DNA from: Nocardia brasiliensis
GTDB taxonomy: Bacteria > Actinomycetota > Actinomycetes > Mycobacteriales > Mycobacteriaceae
Direction of reading: 5' to 3'
DNA length: 64,000 bases
Assembly: GCF_011801125.1 (NCBI RefSeq)
Contig: NZ_CP046171.1
Location: 3,348,001-3,412,000 of the forward strand
Translations under genes and position numbers: made by a program
Notes under the pieces: model-generated
Database searches by the model: none
What the model saw: only the letters and a program-made list of their open reading frames with translations
What the model was told of the DNA's origin: nothing
Shown: positions 1-8,772 of the stretch, piece by piece
How the letters are laid out: every line of letters starts with the position of its first letter
Position numbering within the stretch: position 1 is the stretch's first letter

Positions 1-972
1 GATGAACGTCGGGATGCCGGTGGCCGCCTTGGGCAGGTTTCCGTCGGCTTCGTAGTCGGCGAGCGCGCGTCGCGCGTCGTCGTCGACGAACTGTACGGCC
101 GCCGGTGTGGCGGCCTGGCCGATCGCCAGGTCCTTCAACGTCGTCTGTCCGGTGCAGAGGCCCTCGAGCCGCGGCGCCGCAGTCAGCAGCGCGCCGTGCA
201 ACACCTTGTCGAACGAGTAGTCCGGGTCGCTGTAGCGGACTGCCGCGACCAGGTAGGGCAGCAGCAGATACTGCCCGACCGTCAGCGTCTTCGTTTCCGC
301 CGCCTGCGCCAATTCGCTGCGCAGCGCGGGTGACAACAGCACATCCCCGATGATCCGGATCTCGGGCGCGTAGCGCTCGGCCGTCTCCGCCGCCGACTCG
401 GTGGCCCGTCCGCCCTGCGAAAGTCCGACCAATACCACTTCTTTCGTCAACGGCAGGTCGAGTTGCCGGGCCGCCCTGATGGAGTCGAGCACGTCGTACC
501 CCGACGACTCGGCATGCAGGTACGGCGCCGCACCGGGTCCGTCGAGGCCCTGATAGTTGGTCATCACCACGGCCTTGTGCGCGTCGAGCAGGTTGGCGAC
601 CGTGACGTCGTTGCCGTACAGCCCGGGCGAGTTCGTCGGCGCACACGCGCTGACCACGCCCGCCGTGCCGTGTGCGTAGGCCACCAGCGGCCAACCGCCT
701 TCCGGTGCAGTGCCTTTCGGTAGATACACCGCGCCGGACACCTCGATGGGTGATTTGTCCGGCGCGGTCGAGATATAGCGGAAGTATGTCGCCGAGGCCG
801 CCGCCGCGGCGATCGTGGGACCGCCGTTGGTGAGCGGCCGCTGGGCGAGCAGCGTGCCCGGCTTCGGCGGGGTGTCAGTGGCCGCGTCGTCGGCGGCCGA
901 GCCGCAGCTCGCGGCGAGCAGTACCGCGGTGGCGGTCAGGGAAACCCACGTCAGTGCCCGTTTGGGTCGCAC
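1..972 (-). CDS. Secretory lipase / alpha-beta hydrolase, exported (3' end outside window)
   Basis: The frame stays open from a GTG at 972 to the window edge, giving 324 codons without a stop. The N-terminus has basic residues, a hydrophobic stretch and a Cys at about residue 23 (a weak lipobox, A-A-S-C), so the protein is exported and possibly lipid-anchored. An HGTAG segment followed by a nucleophile-elbow motif G-L-S-Q-G matches the secretory lipase family (LIP, PF03583), which hydrolyses extracellular esters. The start was chosen for the AAGGAG element 10 nt upstream; an earlier GTG in another frame overlaps it. The C-terminus is missing, so the catalytic Asp/His cannot be checked. The family call rests on motifs recalled from memory. 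Confidence 0.75.
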   Translation of the reverse strand, partial: MRPKRALTWVSLTATAVLLAASCGSAADDAATDTPPKPGTLLAQRPLTNGGPTIAAAAASATYFRYISTAPDKSPIEVSGAVYLPKGTAPEGGWPLVAYAHGTAGVVSACAPTNSPGLYGNDVTVANLLDAHKAVVMTNYQGLDGPGAAPYLHAESSGYDVLDSIRAARQLDLPLTKEVVLVGLSQGGRATESAAETAERYAPEIRIIGDVLLSPALRSELAQAAETKTLTVGQYLLLPYLVAAVRYSDPDYSFDKVLHGALLTAAPRLEGLCTGQTTLKDLAIGQAATPAAVQFVDDDARRALADYEADGNLPKAATGIPTFI

Positions 973-1320
973 GTTCCACTTGCTCCTTCGACTCTGCTGC
1001 GCACCGTCGGTCCAACTCCGTCACGCCGTCCTGCACCGAAGCGCCGAGTCGCTTGTGGGGCGCGGTGTCCACGAGGGCACGGGGGCGGCGTTCCCGGCAA
1101 GATCAGGATGTCGTGTGATCGCCGTCTCCGCACGCATCCGTGATCGGAATCTCAGGCTCGGCACCGATCTGTAACTCGCGACGGCTGGCGCTTGAAGCCG
1201 ACCTTCATCGAGTGACGGTCACGCTTACGGCAGGCGTGGTTTCCGTCGCCATCGGGCCGATTGCCTGGAGATCGCTCGAAAGAAGAGCGCCGGAACATAT
1301 CTGGCACGAATCGCCCGGCG
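973..1320. other. Intergenic gap between lipase and TetR gene
   Basis: About 350 bases hold no reading frame with convincing codon use, ribosome site or recognisable protein. It is the upstream region of the lipase gene and presumably carries its promoter. I saw no RNA gene or strong repeat. Confidence 0.5.
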
Positions 1321-1935
1321 CTAGGGGCGAAGCACCAGCGGCAGATACACCTCGTCGACGATGTCGATGATGACCTCGTCGTCGACCGGCGCCCCGAACA
1401 GCAGGAACTGATTGCGCAGCAGGTCGGGGGCGACGGTGGCCCGCCGTGAGTTCAGGATCGCGCGGTCCACCTCGCCGCGCTCGACGGCGCGTTCCAGGAC
1501 GGTGTGGATCGCGGGCGAACCGGCGCGCTGGATCCGTTCCCGGATGAGATTGCCCAGTTCGGCGTCGCGGGTCATCTCGGCGAGCAGCCCCCGCATGATG
1601 CCGCCGAACGGTGTGGCCATCTTCACCGACATCTGCCGCAGCAGCGCGATCACATCGGTGCGCAACGCACCGGTGTCCGGGAGGTCGACCTCGGAGACGC
1701 CGCCAACGCCGCACGCGTCGACGACCAGTTCGGCCCGGCTGGACCAGCGACGATAGAGCACGGTCTTGCTGGTGCGCGCCCGGAGCGCGACCCGGTCCAT
1801 GGTGAGCGCGGGATAGCCCACCTCGGCGAGTTCGTCCAGGGCCGCGGTGAGGATGGCGCGCTCGAGTTCCGCGCCGCGCCTGCGCGTGCTCTTGCGGTAT
1901 CCGGCCGCCGCGGCGCCGGATTGCTGGGCTTTCAC
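1321..1935 (-). CDS. TetR family transcriptional regulator
   Basis: The N-terminal helix-turn-helix of TetR type (roughly residues 20-65 from the chosen start) ends in the typical T-S-K-T-V-L-Y-R-R-W recognition-helix pattern; the rest is a ligand-binding domain of ordinary length (about 204 aa in total). I prefer the GTG at 1935, which has AGGAG 11 nt upstream. A GTG at 1980 would add 15 residues but has no ribosome site and lies inside the inverted repeat. The gene is divergent from the cytochrome P450 gene with under 100 bp between them, so it is probably the local repressor of the P450 operon and of itself. Confidence 0.85.
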   Translation of the reverse strand: MKAQQSGAAAAGYRKSTRRRGAELERAILTAALDELAEVGYPALTMDRVALRARTSKTVLYRRWSSRAELVVDACGVGGVSEVDLPDTGALRTDVIALLRQMSVKMATPFGGIMRGLLAEMTRDAELGNLIRERIQRAGSPAIHTVLERAVERGEVDRAILNSRRATVAPDLLRNQFLLFGAPVDDEVIIDIVDEVYLPLVLRP

Positions 1936-1978
1936 TGACGGCGGGACTCCTGAAAAGTGTTGCGCTGCTTGGGAAGAC

Positions 1979-2010
1979 ACTCTAGTCTAAAAATAGAGTA
2001 CTAAGAGTAT
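1979..2010. promoter_or_regulatory. Candidate TetR operator between regulator and P450 operon
   Basis: ACTCTA at 1979-1984 and TAGAGT at 1994-1999 form an inverted repeat. AGAGTA recurs as a direct repeat at 1995-2000 and 2004-2009. The stretch is AT-rich compared with its surroundings and sits just before the P450 start, where a repressor would block transcription both ways. The sequence is visible; binding is inferred. Confidence 0.45.
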
Positions 2011-2031
2011 CTTACGAGCTCGAGGGGATCG

Positions 2032-3252
2032 ATGAACGACACAGTTGTGACACCCCGAACCGACACTCCGCCCGCCTTCCCGAGCGACCGCACCTGCCCC
2101 TATCGCCTGCCCGAGCAGTACACGCGGCTGCGCGACGAGCAGGACGCACTGCGCAGGGTGCGCCTCTACGACGGCACGCAGGCCTGGGTGGTCACCAAAC
2201 ACGAAACCGCCCGCGCGCTGCTCGCCGATCCGCGACTGTCCTCGGACCGCACGCACGCGAATTTTCCCGCCGTTTCGCCGCGTTTCCGCGTGTTCCAGGC
2301 GAGCACACCGGCCTTCATCAGCCTGGACCCGCCGGAGCACGGGGCCAAGCGGCGGATGCTGATCAGCGAGTTCACCCTGAAACGGGTGAAGGGCATGCGC
2401 GCCGACATCGAGCGGATCGTGCACGGCTTCATCGACGACATGCTCGTCGCCGGGCCGCCCGCCGACCTGGTCGACCAGTTCGCCCTGCCCGTGCCATCGA
2501 TGGTGATCTGCCGGCTGCTCGGCGTGCCGTATGAGGACCACGACCTGTTCCAGGACGCCAGCCGACGCCTCGTGCAGTCGGCGACCGGCGAGGCGGCCAT
2601 CGCCGCGCGCGGCGAGCTGGCGGCCTACCTGGACGGGTTGATCACCCGGGCGCAGGCCGAGCCCGGCCCCGGGCTGCTGTCCAGCCTGGTCGCCGAGCAG
2701 TTGGCGCACGGCGAGATCGACCGCGAGGAACTGGTCTCCTCGGCCATCCTGCTGCTGGTCGCCGGCCATGAGACCACCGCGTCGATGACCTCGCTGTCGG
2801 TGATCACCTTGCTCGAACATCCGGACCAGCATGCCGCCCTGCGTGCCGATCCCGACCTGATCCCGGGCGCGGTCGAGGAGTTGCTGCGCTATCTCGCGAT
2901 CGCCGATATCGCCGGTGGCCGGTTCGCCAAGGCCGACATCGAGATCGACGGACAGGTGATCAAGCGGGGCGAGGGCGTGCTCGTCTCCAATTCCATCGCC
3001 AACCGCGACGGTTCGGTGTTCGCCGAGCCCGATACCTTCGATGTGCATCGCTCCGCCCGCCAGCACATCGCCTTCGGTTACGGCGTGCACCAGTGCCTCG
3101 GGCAGAACCTGGCCCGGCTGGAACTAGAGGTCATCCTTCGCGGCCTGCTCGAGCGCATTCCGACGCTGCGCCTCGCCGTGCCCGTTGACCGGCTGGTCTT
3201 GCGACCCGGCACCACGATCCAGGGTGTCAACGAACTCCCGGTCACCTGGTGA
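2032..3252 (+). CDS. Cytochrome P450, CYP105-like
   Basis: Heme monooxygenase of 406 aa, the normal bacterial class I size. Visible landmarks are the I-helix A-G-H-E-T-T (residues 244-249), the K-helix E-E-L-L-R (282-286) and the heme-binding loop F-G-Y-G-V-H-Q-C with the Cys ligand at 355. The A-D-I-E-I-D-G block near residue 301 resembles the CYP105 group of actinobacterial xenobiotic and secondary-metabolite P450s. The soluble enzyme needs a ferredoxin, and one follows immediately. Substrate cannot be told from sequence. The start ATG follows GAGGGGATCG. Confidence 0.93.
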   Translation: MNDTVVTPRTDTPPAFPSDRTCPYRLPEQYTRLRDEQDALRRVRLYDGTQAWVVTKHETARALLADPRLSSDRTHANFPAVSPRFRVFQASTPAFISLDPPEHGAKRRMLISEFTLKRVKGMRADIERIVHGFIDDMLVAGPPADLVDQFALPVPSMVICRLLGVPYEDHDLFQDASRRLVQSATGEAAIAARGELAAYLDGLITRAQAEPGPGLLSSLVAEQLAHGEIDREELVSSAILLLVAGHETTASMTSLSVITLLEHPDQHAALRADPDLIPGAVEELLRYLAIADIAGGRFAKADIEIDGQVIKRGEGVLVSNSIANRDGSVFAEPDTFDVHRSARQHIAFGYGVHQCLGQNLARLELEVILRGLLERIPTLRLAVPVDRLVLRPGTTIQGVNELPVTW

Positions 3253-3275
3253 GCGCGATCTCGAAAGGAGCAGAC

Positions 3276-3470
3276 ATGCGTGTGAGCGCCGACCGTTCCG
3301 TGTGCGTGGGCGCGGGCCTGTGCGCCCTGACCGCGCCCACGGTCTTCGATCAGGGTGAGGACGACGGACTCGTGCGGGTCCGCGCCGCGGCACCGGATGC
3401 CGACAGCGTGGCCGCCGTCCGCGAGGCCGCCGATATCTGTCCCTCCGGCGCGGTCTCTTTCACGGAGTGA
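3276..3470 (+). CDS. [3Fe-4S] ferredoxin, P450 partner
   Basis: Ferredoxin of 64 aa with Cys10, Cys16 and Cys55. The middle position of the usual CxxCxxC is Ala13, the arrangement seen in actinobacterial [3Fe-4S] ferredoxins that donate electrons to P450s. ATG 3276 has AAAGGAG six bases upstream. An upstream GTG at 3249 overlapping the P450 stop would add nine residues but lacks such a site. The 23-bp gap to the P450 gene indicates co-transcription. Confidence 0.9.
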   Translation: MRVSADRSVCVGAGLCALTAPTVFDQGEDDGLVRVRAAAPDADSVAAVREAADICPSGAVSFTE

Positions 3471-3504
3471 GCCGCCCCGCCCTGTCCCGTGCTATGCAGT
3501 AGAG

Positions 3505-5058
3505 ATGCGGCCGACACGATCCAGGTATGACGTGGTGATCGTCGGCGGCGGCCACAACGGGTTGGTGGCCGCCGCGTATCTGGCGCGGGCGGGGCGGTCG
3601 GTGCTGTTGCTGGAGCGACAGTCCGAGACCGGCGGCGCCGCGGTGTCCGCGCGGGTCTTCGCCGGAATCGACGCGCGGCTGTCCCGGTATTCCTACCTGG
3701 TGAGTCTGCTGCCTCGGCAGATCGTCGACGAGCTCGGCTTGTCGTTCGCGACGCGGCCGCGGCGGATCTCGTCCTATACCCCGGTCGGCGCGGGCGGCTT
3801 GCTGGTCGACACCGGCTCGGCGGCGCGCACCAGGGAGAGCTTCGTGCGCTTGACCGGATCGGACCGGGATTACGTTGCCTGGCAACGGTTCTACGGCACC
3901 ACCGCGCGGCTGGCCGAGCGCGTCTTCCCGACCATGACCCGACCGCTGCCGACGCGAACCGAACTGCGTGAGCTGGTCGGCGCGGGCGAGACGTGGGAGT
4001 CGCTGTTCGAGCGGCCGCTCGGCGAGCTCATCGAGTCCACCTTCGCCGACGACACCGTGCGTGGCGTCGTGCTCACCGACGCGTTGATCGGCACCTTCAC
4101 CCACGCGCACGATCCGTCCCTGCGCCAGAACCGCTGCTTCCTCTATCACGTGATCGGCGGCGGCACCGGCGACTGGGAGGTGCCGATCGGCGGCATGGGC
4201 GCGCTGACCGACGCGCTCGCGACCGCGGCCCGCGCCGCCGGTGCCGAGCTCGTCACCGAGTGCGCGGTCACTGCCATCGCGACCGATGGCCGTCGCGCCG
4301 AGGTGAGCTGTGCCGCGGGCACGGTCGAGGCGGGTCACGTGCTGGTGAACGCCGCCCCGCACGAGTTGGCCGGGCTGCTCGGCGCCGAGCCCGAGACGAA
4401 ACCTGAAGGCGCACAGCTGAAAATCAACATGCTGCTGCGCAGGCTGCCCGCCCTGCGGGACAGTGCGGTCGATCCGCGCGACGCGTTCGCGGGCACTTTC
4501 CACATCGCCGAGTCGTACGCACAGCTCGATCAGGCGTACGGCGAGGCGGCGATCGGCCGCATCCCGTCCGCGCCGCCCTCGGAGATCTACTGCCACACCT
4601 TGACCGACCCGTCGATCCTGTCGCCCGAGCTGGCGGCGCAGGGCATGCACACTTTGACGTTGTTCGGCCTGCACACGCCCGCAAAGCTTTTCGCGAAGGA
4701 CCCGGCGGCGGCGAAGGCCGAGCTGGTCGCGGCCACCCTCGCGCAACTGGACGCGGTGCTGGCCGAGCCGCTCGCCGACTGCCTCGCGTTGGACGAGCAC
4801 GGCCGGCCTTGCCTGGAGGCGAAGACGCCGCTCGACCTGGAACGGGAGGTGGGCCTGCCCGGCGGACATATCTTCCACCGTGACTTGGCCTTTCCCTACC
4901 GTGCCGACGACTCGCCGCTGGATCCGGGCACGCGCTGGGGCGTGGCCACCGTGCATCCCAACGTGTTCCTGTGCGGCGCGGGTGCGGTCCGGGGCGGCGG
5001 TGTCAGCGGCATCGCCGGTCACAATGCCGCGATGGCCGTCCTCGAACCACACCCGTGA
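3505..5058 (+). CDS. FAD-dependent oxidoreductase, phytoene desaturase / PYROXD2-like
   Basis: Protein of 517 aa opening with the Rossmann FAD motif V-I-V-G-G-G-H-N-G-L at about residues 10-19, and closing with a C-terminal G-A-G-A-V-R-G-G-G-V-S-G-I-A-G-H dinucleotide-binding block. Length and both blocks fit the phytoene desaturase-like / pyridine nucleotide-disulfide oxidoreductase domain 2 family. ATG 3505 was chosen because residues before it match nothing and it sits 34 bp after the ferredoxin stop. No carotenoid genes are nearby, so carotenoid desaturation is unlikely; it may act on the same substrate as the P450. It converges with the next gene with only 3 bp between stops. Confidence 0.8.
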   Translation: MRPTRSRYDVVIVGGGHNGLVAAAYLARAGRSVLLLERQSETGGAAVSARVFAGIDARLSRYSYLVSLLPRQIVDELGLSFATRPRRISSYTPVGAGGLLVDTGSAARTRESFVRLTGSDRDYVAWQRFYGTTARLAERVFPTMTRPLPTRTELRELVGAGETWESLFERPLGELIESTFADDTVRGVVLTDALIGTFTHAHDPSLRQNRCFLYHVIGGGTGDWEVPIGGMGALTDALATAARAAGAELVTECAVTAIATDGRRAEVSCAAGTVEAGHVLVNAAPHELAGLLGAEPETKPEGAQLKINMLLRRLPALRDSAVDPRDAFAGTFHIAESYAQLDQAYGEAAIGRIPSAPPSEIYCHTLTDPSILSPELAAQGMHTLTLFGLHTPAKLFAKDPAAAKAELVAATLAQLDAVLAEPLADCLALDEHGRPCLEAKTPLDLEREVGLPGGHIFHRDLAFPYRADDSPLDPGTRWGVATVHPNVFLCGAGAVRGGGVSGIAGHNAAMAVLEPHP

Positions 5059-5061
5059 GCG

Positions 5062-6045
5062 TCAAACCTTGGGCGCCAGCGCGACTTTCGCGCGCCGTCC
5101 CGGGCTCTCCGTGGTGAGCGCCGCCTCGGCTGCCGATTCCAGCGCGAAGGTGGCCTCGACCTCCAGTCGCAGCACACCGTCGGCCGCCGCGCCGAGCAGT
5201 TCCCCGATCAGGCGCCGCCGGTCGGCGGGTGGGGTCTCCTCGATCCGCTTCGCGCCCCAAAAGCCCTTGACCACGGCCTGTTTGAAGATGAGCGGGCCAG
5301 GATTCAAGCTCAATGGCTGCCCGGACAGCGCGCCGAACGAGATCAGCCAGCCTTTCGGGCCGAGCAGGGCGAGCAGGTCGTCGGCCGCGCGGCCGCCCAC
5401 CTGATCGACCGCCCGCACGATCGGCGCACCGGCCGTCGCGGCCTCGGCTGCTTCTCGCCACCCTTCGGTCTCGGTGTCGAATACCGGCTCGATGCCGTCG
5501 GCGCGCAGCGCCGCGACCGATTTCGGGCCGCGCACCAGGTTGAGCACCCGGATATCACGTTGCCGCGCAAGCACATTGACGAGCCTGCCGACCGCACCGT
5601 TGGCCGCGTTGATCGCGATCCAGTCGCCAGGCGCCAGCGCGAGATCTTCCAGCAGCATCAGCGCGCTGAGCGGCATGGCGAGCAGTTGCGCGGCGGTCTC
5701 ATCGGACACCGAGTCCGGCACGGGTACCGCCTGGGCCGCCTTCGCGAGGAAGAACTCGGCCCAGACGTTCTGTGCGCCGGACACGGTAACCCGTTGTCCG
5801 ACGGTCAAACCGGTGACCCCGGGGCCGAGGGCGTCGATGATCCCGACGCCCTCGGTGCCGGGGATCGCGGGCAGCGACGGCCGGTAGCCGTACACGCCGC
5901 GCACGATGGCCAGGTCGTGATTGTGGATGGGGGACAGGACCAGCGCGACCCTGACCTCGCCCTCGCCTGGCTCGGGTACCGGCCGTTGCGCTGTGGTCAG
6001 TACGTCTTTGGGTTCGCCGAAGCTCTCGATGACTACAGCACGCAT
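5062..6045 (-). CDS. Zinc-independent medium-chain reductase (quinone oxidoreductase / MECR-like)
   Basis: MDR-superfamily protein of 327 aa. The N-terminal GroES-like domain contains P-G-T-E-G-V-G, and the cofactor domain has the nucleotide-binding A-A-N-G-A-V-G-R-L around residues 145-153. The N-P-x-x-Y/H catalytic-tyrosine region and zinc ligands of true alcohol dehydrogenases are not evident, so it is a zinc-less NADPH reductase, similar to 2-enoyl thioester reductases or quinone reductases. It starts 11 bp after ohr on the same strand, so it probably belongs to the peroxide-responsive operon and reduces lipid-derived enals, enones or quinones. That substrate is inferred. Confidence 0.82.
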   Translation of the reverse strand: MRAVVIESFGEPKDVLTTAQRPVPEPGEGEVRVALVLSPIHNHDLAIVRGVYGYRPSLPAIPGTEGVGIIDALGPGVTGLTVGQRVTVSGAQNVWAEFFLAKAAQAVPVPDSVSDETAAQLLAMPLSALMLLEDLALAPGDWIAINAANGAVGRLVNVLARQRDIRVLNLVRGPKSVAALRADGIEPVFDTETEGWREAAEAATAGAPIVRAVDQVGGRAADDLLALLGPKGWLISFGALSGQPLSLNPGPLIFKQAVVKGFWGAKRIEETPPADRRRLIGELLGAAADGVLRLEVEATFALESAAEAALTTESPGRRAKVALAPKV

Positions 6046-6056
6046 GTCGGCTCCGA

Positions 6057-6479
6057 TCAGTCTTCGGCGACGAGCACGTCGACGTCGATGTTGCCGCGGG
6101 TGGCGTTGGAGTAGGGGCAGACCTGGTGCGCCTTGTCGGCGAGGGCCTGTGCCTCCGCGCGCGACAGGTGCGGCAGCGAGACCTCGAGGGTGACCGTCAG
6201 TCCGAAGCCGCCCGCGTCGTTCGGGCCGATGCCGACCTTCGCGCCGACCGCCGAATCGTCGATGTTCGCCTTCGCCTGCTTGCCGACCAGGCGCAGGGCG
6301 CCGTGGAAGCAGGCTGCATAACCCGCCGCGAACAGCTGCTCAGGGTTGGTGCCCTCGCCGCTGCCGCCCATCTCCTTGGGTGCGGCGAGATCGACGTCGA
6401 CCTTGCCGTCGGTGGTCCTGGCGTGCCCGTTGCGTCCGTCGCCGGTCGCCAAAGCCTCTGCGGTGTACAGGATCTGCAT
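6057..6479 (-). CDS. ohr: Organic hydroperoxide resistance protein Ohr
   Basis: OsmC/Ohr thiol peroxidase of 140 aa, the full family length. The two catalytic cysteines are present: Cys57 in Y-A-A-C-F-H-G and Cys121 in V-C-P-Y-S-N-A-T-R-G-N, and the E47-Q48 region fits the family active site. It reduces fatty-acid and other organic hydroperoxides using a lipoylated partner. ATG 6479 has AAGGAG seven bases upstream and follows the ohrR stop by one base, so the pair is one transcript. Confidence 0.95.
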   Translation of the reverse strand: MQILYTAEALATGDGRNGHARTTDGKVDVDLAAPKEMGGSGEGTNPEQLFAAGYAACFHGALRLVGKQAKANIDDSAVGAKVGIGPNDAGGFGLTVTLEVSLPHLSRAEAQALADKAHQVCPYSNATRGNIDVDVLVAED

Positions 6480-6480
6480 G

Positions 6481-6927
6481 TCATTCTCCTTGTTCGACGG
6501 TTGCTGTCAGTGCTCGGGTCAGGCGCCGCAGGGTGTCCTGCAACGTCCGGAATTCGTCCATGGACAGGCCGCTGGCGGCCGACATCTGGTTCGGTATGCC
6601 GCAGGCCCGGTCACGCAGCGCCTTTCCCTGTCCGGTGAGGTGGATCTCGACGCGCCGTTCGTCCTCGGCCGAGCGGCGGCGTTCGATGTTTCCCGCCGCC
6701 TCCAGTCGTTTGAGCAGCGGTGAGAGAGTGCCGGAGTCCAGCGCCAGCGTCTGGCATAGCTCGCCGACGCTGCGTCCGTCGCGCTCCCACAGCGCGAGCA
6801 GCACGAGATATTGCGGATAGGTGACGCCCAATTTTTCGAGCTTGGTGCGGTAGACCGCTGTCATCGCCCGCGACGCCGCGTAGAGCGAGAAGCAGAGCTG
6901 CTCGTCGAGGTGCAGGTGATCGGCCAT
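6481..6927 (-). CDS. ohrR: MarR-type organic peroxide sensor OhrR
   Basis: MarR-family winged helix protein of 148 aa from ATG 6927. The N-terminus carries the OhrR signature D-E-Q-L-C-F-S-L-Y-A-A-S with the reactive Cys12 whose oxidation releases DNA, followed by the Y-P-Q-Y-L-V-L-L helix. A longer frame back to 7044 would add 39 residues that do not look like OhrR and would swallow the operator. There is little Shine-Dalgarno sequence, so the mRNA may be leaderless. It should repress ohrR-ohr and the downstream reductase. Confidence 0.93.
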   Translation of the reverse strand: MADHLHLDEQLCFSLYAASRAMTAVYRTKLEKLGVTYPQYLVLLALWERDGRSVGELCQTLALDSGTLSPLLKRLEAAGNIERRRSAEDERRVEIHLTGQGKALRDRACGIPNQMSAASGLSMDEFRTLQDTLRRLTRALTATVEQGE

Positions 6928-6942
6928 GCCAACAAGGTAGCC

Positions 6943-6963
6943 CACAACTAAGTTGTGCACAAC
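6943..6963. promoter_or_regulatory. OhrR operator candidate
   Basis: CACAACTAAGTTGTG (6943-6957) is a near-perfect palindrome and overlaps the perfect 12-bp palindrome GTTGTGCACAAC (6952-6963). The position 16-36 bp before the ohrR start and the ACAA/TTGT arms match what is known of OhrR boxes. Autoregulation is inferred. Confidence 0.65.
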
Positions 6964-7181
6964 CCATCTGCCGGTGTTCCGGGCCACAGCGGGCGGTCGG
7001 GTGGGGTGGCGGTACAGTGTTCGCCCAATAGTGCAGGCGAGCAAACGATTCCCGCTCGGCGATGTCGGCGACTCGTGTCCATTCTGACTCTTTGATGTTT
7101 ATCTCCGAATCCGCCGACACGCGTTCGTGGGCGCTTGTACAGTCAGCCGCACGTCGCCTTACCCCTGCTAGGAGCCGCATC

Positions 7182-7976
7182 ATGGTCCGTGAAAGCGATC
7201 GGCTGGTCCGCACCGATGTACCGCATTCCGCACGAATCTGGAATTACTGGCTCGGGGGACAGGACTTTTACGAAGTAGACCGCATTGCCGGCGAGTCGGG
7301 GGAATCGGTTTTCCCGGAGATCGGCACGATGGCCCGGCAATCGCGGCGGTTCCTGATCCGCGCGGTGCGCTACCTCGCCGCCGAGGCGGGCATCCGCCAG
7401 TTCCTCGATGTCGGCACCGGACTGCCGACGATGCAGAACACTCACGAGGTCGCGCAGGGTATCGCGCCGGAGTCCAAGATCGTCTACGTGGACAACGACC
7501 CGCTCGTGCTCGCGCACGCGCGGGCGCTGCTGATCAACACCACCGACGAAGGCGTCACCGCCCTTGTGGAATCCGATTTCCATGATCCCGAACAGATTGT
7601 GCAAGAGGCGCGAAATATTCTGAACTTCAACAAGCCGATTGCGGTCCTGTTCATGGGCGTGCTCGGTCACGCGCGCACCTGGGACGACGTTATCCGGGTC
7701 ACCGCGGTGTTACAGGACGCCATTCCATCCGGTAGTTATTTCGCGATGTACGAGGGCACCACGGAGGATCAGCGACTGGTCCGCCTATCGGACTACTACG
7801 CGAAAACCGGTGCGGTGCCGTACTATGTCCGCAGCGTCGACCAGATCCGCGAGGTCTTCCAGAATCTCGAACTCGTCGAGCCCGGCGTGGTGCCGGTGAA
7901 CCAGTGGCATCCCGACGCGAGCGAACCCGACGAAAAGCCCTCCGCCGCCTGGGGCGGCGTCGGGCGCAAACTCTGA
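7182..7976 (+). CDS. SAM-dependent methyltransferase, DUF574/SAV2177 family
   Basis: Protein of 264 aa from ATG 7182, which has AGGAG about 8 nt upstream; the frame upstream of that is not family-like. The opening V-P-H-S-A-R-I-W-N-Y-W-L-G-G and the SAM-binding F-L-D-V-G-T-G-L-P-T, with the acidic V-D-N-D-P strand later, are typical of PF04672, a family abundant in Streptomyces, Nocardia and relatives. The biological substrate is unknown. It is monocistronic, with a 250-bp upstream region shared with ohrR. Confidence 0.85.
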   Translation: MVRESDRLVRTDVPHSARIWNYWLGGQDFYEVDRIAGESGESVFPEIGTMARQSRRFLIRAVRYLAAEAGIRQFLDVGTGLPTMQNTHEVAQGIAPESKIVYVDNDPLVLAHARALLINTTDEGVTALVESDFHDPEQIVQEARNILNFNKPIAVLFMGVLGHARTWDDVIRVTAVLQDAIPSGSYFAMYEGTTEDQRLVRLSDYYAKTGAVPYYVRSVDQIREVFQNLELVEPGVVPVNQWHPDASEPDEKPSAAWGGVGRKL

Positions 7977-7981
7977 GCGAA

Positions 7982-8758
7982 TCACCGCCCCCCGATGTGC
8001 TGGGTCAGCTGGTCCGCGGCCGCGCGCACCCGGATCGCCAACGGCGTCCAGTCCGCCGGGCACGGCAGCTCCTCGCAGTGATGGCGCAGTGTGACGCTGA
8101 TGCCCGCGATCGGGCTGTGATTGTGATCGAAGACCGGATAGGCCACCGACGCGAAACCCGGTGTGACGTGCCCGTCTTCGCAGGCCCAGCCGCGACGGCG
8201 CTCGGTGGCCAGCACGGTACGCAACGCCTGCAGCGAGTTCGGTCCCCGATCGGTGCGCCGGACGAAGGACGCGGCCGAGGGGAACAGTGCCCGGATCTGT
8301 GCCGGGGGCAGATGGGCGAGGATGGCCCGCCCACACGCGGTGAGATGTGCGGGTAGCCGCACGCCGACGCCGGTGACCAGCGTTTCCGGCCGTACTGGCC
8401 GTTCCTTGATGAGGTACAGCAGCTCGTTGCCGTGCAGCACGCCCAGGTGCGCGTTGTGGCCTACCTGCTCGACCAGCTCGCGCAGCAGCGGCCCGGCCAG
8501 CCGTTCCAGCGGATCGTGGCGCAGGTAGGCCGAGCCGAGTTCGAACGCGGCGATGCCGAGCCCGTAGCGGCGCTCGCTGGGCAGCCGCGTCACGAATCTG
8601 GCGGCTTCCAGCTCGCCGAGCAGGTGATACGTGGTCGACCTCGGTAGCTCGAGTTCGCGCGCGATCGTCGACGCGGAGATCGGTCCGGCTCGGCCCGCGA
8701 GCAGTCGCAACACCGCCAACCCGCGACGCAACGCCGGGACGTCACTACTGGTTCCCAT
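7982..8758 (-). CDS. IclR family regulator of the hut locus
   Basis: IclR protein of 258 aa: N-terminal winged helix (about residues 5-65, with the S-T-I-A-R-E-L recognition region and L-P-R-S-T-T-Y-H-L-L) and a C-terminal effector-binding domain containing the family A-C-G-R-A-I-L-A block. It is divergent from hutH with an 87-bp intergenic region that carries two inverted repeats. It therefore probably controls histidine utilisation, sensing urocanate or another intermediate. Whether it represses or activates is not readable. Confidence 0.85.
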   Translation of the reverse strand: MGTSSDVPALRRGLAVLRLLAGRAGPISASTIARELELPRSTTYHLLGELEAARFVTRLPSERRYGLGIAAFELGSAYLRHDPLERLAGPLLRELVEQVGHNAHLGVLHGNELLYLIKERPVRPETLVTGVGVRLPAHLTACGRAILAHLPPAQIRALFPSAASFVRRTDRGPNSLQALRTVLATERRRGWACEDGHVTPGFASVAYPVFDHNHSPIAGISVTLRHHCEELPCPADWTPLAIRVRAAADQLTQHIGGR

Positions 8759-8772
8759 GCCATCTCCTCGGC

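Noticed and set aside
3460-5052. 530-codon minus-strand frame opposite the FAD oxidoreductase
   Set aside because: Shadow of a gene with clear flavin motifs on the plus strand.
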